Below are positions 56,676-64,000 of a DNA stretch of 64,000 bases, in pieces. A model generated the notes under the pieces. The model did no database searches. It had not been told where the DNA came from and saw nothing but the letters and a program-made list of their open reading frames with translations. The stretch's first letter is position 1. Each line of letters starts with the position of its first letter. The stretch covers positions 7,690,501 through 7,754,500 of the forward strand of contig NC_059504.1 of the NCBI RefSeq assembly GCF_914767665.1, read 5' to 3'. The DNA is from Harmonia axyridis (Eukaryota; Arthropoda; Insecta; Coleoptera; Coccinellidae). The position numbers and the translations under genes are program-made.

Positions 56676-57924
56676 ACAGGCCGATTGAAAAGTCCCCGGT
56701 CTTCCATAGTAAAACACATTTTTTTGGCAAAATTCGATTTTATTATTCAACATAGTTGCCTTCGAGGGCGATACTGCGATTATAGCGACCATTTTTGTAG
56801 TACGATTTGTCTTTCACTTCAAAATATGCGTCAGTTTCAGCGATTACTTCTTCATTGGAGCTAAATTTCTTTCCAGCGATCATTCTTTTGAGATATGAGA
56901 ACAGGAAAAAAGTCGCCGAAGACCAGATCTGGCGAATACGGTGGATGCAGAAGCAATTCGAAGCCCAATTCATGCAATTTTGCCATTGCATTGACTTGTG
57001 ACACGGCGCATTTTCTTGATGAAACAGCACCTTTTTTTCCTCAAATGGGGCCATTTTTTAACGATTTCATCCTTTAAACAATCTGATAGTCGCTGTTGAT
57101 GGTCTGGCCCTTTTGGAGGTAATCAATGAATATTATACCTCATACCAGAATACTGATGGCATAACCTTGCCAGCTGACTGTTGTGTTTTTCCTCGCTTTG
57201 GATTCGGTTCATCGTGTGCAGTCCACTCAGCTGACTGTCGATCGGACTTCCGGAGTGGAATGATGGAGCCATGTTTCATCCATTGTCACATATCGACGCA
57301 AAAATTCAGGTTTAATGCACTTAATCAGCTTCAAACACTGCTCAGAATCATTAACACGTTGTTGCTGTTGATCGAATGAGCTCGCACGACAAAAATTATG
57401 CACACAGCTTTCTCATGTACAAATATTCGTGAAATATATGATGTACACGTTCAGATGATATCTTCACAACGTATGCTAAGTCGATCAACTTCACTTTACG
57501 ATCATTCAAAATTATTTTGTGAACTTTTTCAATTTTTCATCTTTGACAGCCTCTTTTGGGCGTCCACTGCGTTCGCCGTCTTCGGTGCTCATTTCACCAC
57601 GTTTAAACTCAGCATACCAATCAATGATGGTTGATTTACCTGGTGCGGACCCCGGAAACTCTTCATCAAGCCAAGATTTTGCTTCAACTGAAATTTTTCC
57701 TTCAAAAGGCAATATTATAACAGCACACGAAATTCATTTTTCTATATTTTTTCAAATTACAAAAGTAGCTACACTCATAACGCAATATCTCACAAACTAA
57801 TGGTCGGACTGCTGTCAAATTTTGACACGTATCGTTTGAAGGTTGGTACTAACTAAAAATCATATGGATTTTTTACTAGCATTGCCATCTGTGCGTCAAA
57901 CCGGGGACTTTTCAATTGGCCTAA
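56676..57924 (-). mobile_element. irritans-type mariner, family C, copy 2, broken
   Basis: TA at 56674-56675 and 57925-57926; ends CCGATTGAAAAGTCCCCGGT and the complement of GGGACTTTTCAATTGGCC. Minus-strand pieces: PFEGKISVEAKSWLDEEFPG, STIIDWYAEFKRGEMSTEDG, KKVLFHQENAPCHKSMQW and AGKKFSSNEEVIAETDAYFE. The second Asp is now Glu-Asn in this copy (HQEN) and the frame breaks before the third. Slightly shorter than copy 1. Confidence 0.88.
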
Positions 57925-57926
57925 TA

Positions 57927-58499
57927 TAACTATTGCCTGTGATGCTGAAACCGAAATATTTTTCTCATTATCCTATAAAACTTGCAGCGAAATGATCGTA
58001 ATCACCTAGAAATGTTATTCCAGAACAGAAACCTCGGGACAATCGGGAAAAAATATCTTGGGAAACGTACGAAGCAATTTAATGGAGAATCGAACAGAAA
58101 GAATGCCTTGGAATTTTATTAGGGAGAGAAATACGAACCACTCTTCCAAATACACAGGAGAGGAGAGGAGAAAGGGAGAGCCCGAGGCATCGAAGAGGGC
58201 TCTGAAATATATTTCGCGTAACCGTGGAGGCATTTCACTCGATATGACTGTATGGCGTGAATTATTGAAGGCCAATAACCACCAGCGAGCATTGTGTGGG
58301 ACATAAAGGCACCCACAGTAAGTTATGTGACTGCTATTTGCGGATTTGACTTCACTTTCCGACATTTCACGGTGGTTTTACCGAAACTTCCGAGACAAGG
58401 GTGGAAAAGTTCGAGTCGACAAGGTGATTTTGACTTCGATTCTACGGGAGATAGACATAGCTTTGTGATCAGTTTGGATTTCAAAATTTTTGCTTGCAA
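57927..58499. other. GC-balanced unassigned stretch
   Basis: The block 58010-58460 is richer in G+C and non-repetitive in the window. Frames on both strands (58058-58306 plus, 58015-58365 minus) lack recognisable domains. Possible conserved non-coding DNA. Confidence 0.25.
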
Positions 58500-58501
58500 A
58501 A

Positions 58502-58654
58502 TGTGTTCCAGTCCATTCTGAACCAATTTTGTTTTGCGTCTGACTGTCGGTATGTGTGTCCGGAAACCCTTCTTACACTCTTTTACAATTCTTATCCGAT
58601 TTTGATGGAATTTGTTATTGGTATCCTAACTGTAGATGATTCCATATGAATTTC
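58502..58654 (-). repeat. dispersed repeat R, free copy
   Basis: Reverse complement matches 5042-5222 (inside the composite hAT) and 1150-1312. No hAT sequence flanks it here. Confidence 0.7.
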
Positions 58655-58737
58655 GGCTCTTCCGGATACAGGGTGGGTCTTGAGATGCTTTTCCATATTT
58701 CGCGAGTGGCATTTCAAGTTTTGATTGCATTTGTTAT

Positions 58738-59238
58738 GTACATATGCGTACAAGTTAGTTTCCGCCGTTTCTTTCCTAAATTTGAGACTTTATTTAAAAG
58801 AACTGGTTATACATTTAGGATTCAAAGTATTGTCCATCTTTCGTAGGGATCCACGAATGGATCCAATTTTTTACTTCTTCATAAGACTGGTCAGCCAGGC
58901 CCTGTGCCATTGATCAAAACAAGGCATAGTCCGAGGGAGCAACGTCTGGAGAATACGGCAAGTGGAATAGGACTTGCCATTTCAACGTTTCCAAGTATGT
59001 CTTGACCACTTTCGCAACATTGGGTCGAACATTGTCATGCTGTAAAATCACTTTATCATGTCTCTCGTTGTATTGCGGCCGTTTGTTTTTCGATGCTCGG
59101 CTCAAAACCATTAATTGCGTTCAATAACGATCGCCTGTGACTGTTTCAGGCGGTTTTAACAACTCATAATACACTACGCCGAGCATGACCTTGGAACCGT
59201 GAATATTCGGTTTAGACGTCGTCGTGGAAGCATGGCAT
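58738..59238 (-). mobile_element. mariner family B, copy 7, C-terminal fragment
   Basis: The left edge carries GCGTACAAGTTAGTTTCCGC, a worn terminal repeat. Minus-strand frame 58914-59111 reads KNKRPQYNERHDKVILQHDN, RPNVAKVVKTYLETLKW and SPDVAPSDYALF. It stops near the region encoding NPKRRKS. No other end. Confidence 0.8.
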
Positions 59239-60984
59239 GTTCAGATGGGGTCGTAAGTGGTTAATATTTCAGTTTTTTCGGCATATCTCGACTTGCTCAT
59301 GCTCGAATTTGAATTCCTAATACCCTGATATTTCGCGTGATAAGTATTTTTCCAATAAGTGGTTTTATATTGATTAAAAAAAAAAAGAATTCAATAGAAA
59401 TTGATGGATGGAAGGTATACAATGAAAACCAATCAGCAAAATACCTCAACGACTACGGTTGCAGCACCATATCCTTTTCTATGGTCAATTCGCTCATTTG
59501 CGGTCCGATAACTGCACGAATTCCATCCTTCAAGTCTCATTTGATTGTGAAGCAAAGACCTTATTTTCCATGTGGGTCTTAAAAAAAGTCAAAAAGTGTT
59601 GTCAGACTGTTGAATTTTGCCAAGTTTCACCATAAAATCAACATCAACATTCTATTGTAAAAATATTCTAACGCTTTGAATATTTGCAAATATGGTTGTT
59701 CTTGGAAGACCTGATCGAAAAACTAACCTTTCATTTATAATGATTTGAAGTGAAATCATCAAACTTATCCAATTTTGAAAGGAAGAAATGAGTACATCAA
59801 ATTTTAATTACAAACAGAATGAATAAAAAATAAGAAAACATTTTTTTTTTAGTTTATAATTTCCTTCCCACTAATTGTCGACTTTTGGTTGCACCCACGA
59901 GGTACAAAATGTCGATTAAAAATTAAATAAGGATTTTAATCACTGTTCAGAAGAAAATCATGAACAATTTAATCAATAATATCAATCTCACATTCCCGAT
60001 ACGAAAGATTCGTTTAGAATCTCAACCATAAAAATATAAAGAAAAAACTGGAAATGAAAAATGAATCAAAGTAAAAAATTGTTCTAGATCCTAGCACACT
60101 CAAGGACGAAAATTATGAGAATTGGAATTCGATCCCATTTCGTAAGAAATATGAGGGGGAGTCCTTTGCGAGAGCAGCTCTGTGGCGCGCCATGAAATCC
60201 ATCAAATGAATTTAGGATTTATTCTCACCCTTGGGTGTACTTCCTCGGCCCACTTCATGTTTAAATAATTCATCTCTAAGAAAGCGAGAGTACTGGCTAT
60301 CAGACGTTTCAGTTTCTACTGGTTTGAAGGGATAGAGAGAATAATTTCACAAAAATCGTGCGCAGCAAATTTCAGTTAGAACTTGTGTCAAAGTTATAAA
60401 GGCGAAGACCATTAATAAAAGGCTAGATGACAAATTTTGGATTCCACTTCAGTCATGTAGGAATACGCCAACTATTTTCGAAGGAAACATTATTTACGCA
60501 ATGAACTTAAGTTAAGCAAACTATGGCATTTTCTGTGAAAAAAGCTCCTCTTTGTTTTATGTTTATAGCTCCTATAGAACGTCTCTGTTTTATGTTTATA
60601 GCTCCAGTAAAAAGAAGGTATGAGAACTTTTCATTTCACGCTATTCAACAATTTTCTCTTATATTTTGAAGACAGTTGAATTCATGAAATTGTGATTTTC
60701 ACCAAATTGAATCTCCTAAAAACCGACCCCCTAAATGTGCGATTGATTTTATTTTAGCACAAAGGGATTCTGAAATCCTCTCTCTAGACAAGGAATTTGG
60801 ATCATCCGATACTTGCTGAATTTTAGGAGTATCGTTTCATGAGAACCTATGAAACTAATCGACATAATGAATTCAAATCTCATATAGGCGAATGGATGAA
60901 TGAGTGCGCAAAAGCTTATAACGAGAAGGTTATATCTCATAAATTAGTATAAACATATTACACATGCCATCAAAAAAATTAATT
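59239..60984. other. no recognisable gene
   Basis: 1.7 kb of mostly AT-rich DNA. A 20-bp direct repeat TGTTTTATGTTTATAGCTCC occurs twice about 33 bp apart (60553 and 60586). Nothing else was seen. Confidence 0.35.
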
Positions 60985-61680
60985 TCAATCTTGAGAAAAA
61001 TTTCATTTCTACCCGAACTTATTTCCAATTGTATCTTACCTCCCAGATACTAGAACTACCAGATTGAAGTCAAGCAAAGCTTCATGGATTAACACTTTCC
61101 TTCAATCTAATGAAAGTGACAAGGAAATTTGGCGTTCGGAATGGAGTTCTTGTAATGTCTTCAACAAAAGTCTAATTGTTGATCTATCAGAGAAAGTTCT
61201 AGATTTCAATCTTCCTAGGAAAATTTGGTGTATTTTAAATCGACTTAGGACTGGTCATGGTCGTTGCAATAGTATTCTCTTCAAATGACATTCTATTGAA
61301 AGCCCACTATGTGAGTGTGGTGTAGATGAAACCATTGACCACTTGGTGAATGCTTGTCCATTTTATAAATTCCATGGTTCTTTCCAAGCTATCCATTCAG
61401 TTTCAGGTTCTTTTTTAGAATGGGTCGCTAATATCGAATCAATATAATGGAAACTAACATTTATAACTGTTTCTGGTTCTTTTCTTTTTTGTTTTAAGAT
61501 TTAATTATAAAGTCGTCAACCGTTGGCGCAGAGAAAATATGGAGAAGATCTTGTTTGGATGAAGAGGAAGCCCTTCAGTATAAATATGTCGGCTCATTCT
61601 GTAAACAAATTCACAAACCTGTCACTGCATCTATATCTATCTAAGTTGTAACTAGCACCAAATAAATATTATTATTATGG
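60985..61680 (+). mobile_element. non-LTR retrotransposon 3' end, copy 2, with empty mariner site
   Basis: Frame 61064-61288 (SDKEIWRSEWSSCNVFNKSL, PRKIWCILNRLRTGHGRCNS) is followed by a stop and then CECGVDETIDHLVNACPFYK, the Cys/His tail. A 3' UTR ends in AATAAATATTATTATTATGG. Same family as 1790-3650 but without the mariner at TA 61051-61052. Confidence 0.78.
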
Positions 61681-62470
61681 GAAGACAGAGTTTTTGCTTA
61701 GATTTTCATCTGTGCTCTTGTATCATACGTTGAAATGTATGATGCCCCGTTTACATTTCCTCTGCTAACACTGAGATTACATCTACACATGCTTTTTTGT
61801 TCGAAGTTGATAATTTTTTATATTGCTCTATCTCAAAATAATAGATAAATGTACTAAAAATAACGATTAAATCAGACGAAAATATTTTCAGTTCACAACA
61901 GCCAGCATATACAATCCCCTGAATGTCTTTCCAATAACATCAACCAACAAAAGCCATTTAAATTTTGGAATTCCCGGACCCCAACAAACGATTTGTTTCC
62001 CTCCTTCTCACTTCATTCCCGGAAGTAGATCATGACGCAATAAATGTCAATAACCTCGAGGAAAAAGAATAGGAGAAAAACTCACAGTTATCCCTATACG
62101 GAGATTGGGGACGCATAATAGATGGACTGTAGCTATTCAAAGTATTTCATTAGACGGAAGAAAAACGCCAAGAAAAACAGTCCCCCGGCCTTCAGACGCG
62201 ATTTTTCTTACCGCTGCTGCCTTGGACACCCTATTTTTCCCTCTGGGCCGTGACAAATAAGACAGATTATTTGTCCATCTATCGCCCCTTCGATTGATTT
62301 ACATCAATTGACCCTGGTTTTTGCCGTTGTCCTAGCTGCTGGACTAAGGGGATTTTTAGTCTGGGGATATCCGAAGGGACACCTGTTAAGACCTTCTTAA
62401 CAACATGGTATGGTAGGAAACTAATTTAGAAAAACAGACACTGTTGGTCCATTCGGATGTTTCCGTAAGT
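61681..62470. other. partly GC-balanced, no gene seen
   Basis: The stretch 61910-62400 is more GC-balanced than its surroundings and not repeated in the window. No frame or RNA motif recognised. Confidence 0.3.
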
Positions 62471-62473
62471 ACA

Positions 62474-63657
62474 TAGGCGTACAACTTTGCTTCCGTCTTT
62501 TTTTGCCGAATTACAAAGCTTTATTGTGAAAAAATGGTTATAAAGGGTGTTTTTTTATAGCTATAGAACTTTTAATTGCAATAAAACAACGATGGATTAT
62601 TAGATTGACATGACTTTTATTTATCCGCAAGAAAATCTTGTGGCATTACATTTTAAATATGATTTCTGGCATATGACCGCCACGGCTGGCTCGGATGTAG
62701 TCCAATCTGGACGTCCAATTTTCGATGACTTTTTCCAACATTTATGGCCGTATATCGGCAATAATACGGCGAATGTTGTCTTCCAAATGGTCAAGGGTTT
62801 GTGGCTTATCCGCATAGACCAATGACTTTACATAGCCTCACAGAAAGTAGTCTAGCGGTGTTAAATCACAAGATCTTGGAGGCCAATTCACAGGTCCAAA
62901 ACGTGAAATTAGGCGGTCACCAAACGTGTCTTTCAATGAATCGATTGTGGCACGAGCTGTGTGACATGTTGCGCCGTCTTGTTGGAACCACAGCTCCTGG
63001 ACATCATGGTTGTTCAATTCAGGAATGAAAAAGTTAGTAATCATGGCTCTATACCGATCACCATTGACTGTAACGTTCTGGCCATCATCGTTTTTGAAGA
63101 AGTACGGACCAATGATTCCTCCAGCTCATAAAGCGCACCAAGCAGTCAGTTTTTCTGGATGTAACATTGTTTCGACATACACTTGAGGATTAGCTTCACT
63201 CCAAATGCGGCAGTATTGTTTGTTGACGTAGCCATTCAACCAGAAGTGCGCTTCATCGCTAAACAAAATAAAATGGACGTAGTGCGCGATACGTATTCCG
63301 CACAGAACCATTATTTTCGAAATGAAATTTCACCAATTTCAAGCGTTGTTCAGGTTCCACTCTATTCATGATGAATTGCCAAACCAAACTGAGAATAAAT
63401 CACTTGACAGCTGTTGAATCGGTCGCCACCTTGAACAGTAATGCCATTTTAAAGTTATATACCTCGAAAAAAAACTCCCGATATGTTCAAAGTATTGTCC
63501 ATCGCTGGCCACCACTTTCTCCCAACTTTCGGAAAGCGTACGTATCCCGCGTTGGATCTGAAGAGATCCATGAATCGATCCTATTTTTCATTTCTTCATA
63601 AGACCGGAAGTGCTGGTCAGCCAGTGCAATTGATCGAAACAAGTGATAGTCCGAGAG
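62474..63657 (-). mobile_element. mariner family B, copy 8, host of a nested mariner M
   Basis: Starts TAGGCGTACAACTTTGCTTC (terminal repeat). It is interrupted at 62543-63481 by family M, then resumes with the minus-strand C-terminus (RKLGESGGQRW, ADQHFRSYEEMKN and SDYHLFRS) and is cut at 63657 by repeat G. Confidence 0.82.
62543..63481 (-). mobile_element. Tc1/mariner family M, copy 6, nested
   Basis: Starts AAGGGTGTTTTTTTATAGC; TA at 62541-62542 and 63482-63483. Minus-strand frames: 63126-63311 (MVLCGIRIAHYVHFILFSDE, HFWLNGYVNKQYCRIW) and 62838-63044 (FQQDGATCHTA, RSCDLTPLDYFL). One small break joins them. Same internal deletion as the other five. Confidence 0.9.
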
Positions 63658-64000
63658 AAAAATTTTACGAAAATTTTTCGACAAAAATTTTTGAGGTGAG
63701 ATTGAAATTCGGCTGATCAGGGATCGTCAATTCTGGCACCGCTCACTGATTTTGCGTAGACCTCACAGTTTTGAGGAAATTCTAACTCGAAATTTCGGAA
63801 AAAATCAAATTTCCATCCAAAAATCGTTATATCTCCCAAAATATTCGTCACAGAGCCCTCAAATAAAACGTTTTTTGAACATTGGGTTCTGATCTGAAAC
63901 ATAGTGAGGTTTCAAGAGCTAGCTTACGTCCTAGAGAAGTTGCAGCCTCCGGAATTTCATTCATTTTTCTCGAAAATTCCAGATTTTTACCCTTTATTTC
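63656..64000. repeat. dispersed repeat G, copy 2, cut by the window edge
   Basis: Same orientation as 18362-18705, sharing ATATTCGTCACAGA, GTTGCAGCCTC and many shorter blocks. It continues beyond the window. Confidence 0.75.

Noticed and set aside
58058..58306. 82-codon frame as a gene
   Set aside because: The opposite strand is open over the same region, and no motif, splice site or promoter supports it.

Overview
This window looks like AT-rich nuclear DNA of an insect. The evidence is spliceosomal introns, dense Tc1/mariner, hAT and non-LTR retrotransposon debris, tRNA-headed SINEs, and a juvenile-hormone-acid-methyltransferase-like gene. A beetle is my best guess, but that is inference. 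No rRNA gene, bona fide tRNA gene, CRISPR array, virus or bacterial operon was seen.

Only one convincing host gene is present: a three-exon SAM-dependent methyltransferase at 52147-54209 (+), 301 aa when spliced. Its 5' region is duplicated about 1 kb upstream with a decayed piece of exon 1. A SINE with a perfect 10-bp target duplication sits 21 bases before its last exon. Weaker exon-like stretches lie at 8575-8764, 15371-15620 and 31130-31255.

Most of the rest is transposon. Six copies of one Tc1/mariner lineage (family M: 2080, 9273, 24114, 32995, 44672, 62543) share one internal deletion. Eight pieces of a mauritiana-type mariner (family B), three irritans-type mariners (family C), three fragments of mellifera/cecropia-like mariners and two Tc1-like elements (family D) are all broken. 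Six hAT copies (family A: 279, 4283, 12950, 22225, 46034, 48041) keep only the C-terminal dimerisation domain, and four have both ends, three of them with 8-bp target duplications. Three long foldback elements (26423, 28637, 54562) and a paired-end MITE family (17548, 28557) add large hairpins. Non-LTR 3' ends lie at 1790, 7560, 20196, 38230, 41030, 48917, 56119 and 60985, plus a 44-bp one inside a mariner at 45043.

The most unusual items are: (1) a tRNA-like pol III head followed by a complete hammerhead ribozyme motif at 49849-50040; (2) an 891-bp inverted-repeat element (31340-32230) with symmetric GTGACGTCAC palindromes, carrying a first exon that starts MKEGFVKGQSDNLPK; (3) a composite hAT element that spans an unrelated repeat; (4) several insertions dated by paralogous empty sites inside this same window; and (5) the degraded duplicate of the methyltransferase promoter and exon 1. 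No transposase in the window is intact, so any recent movement must have used enzymes encoded elsewhere.
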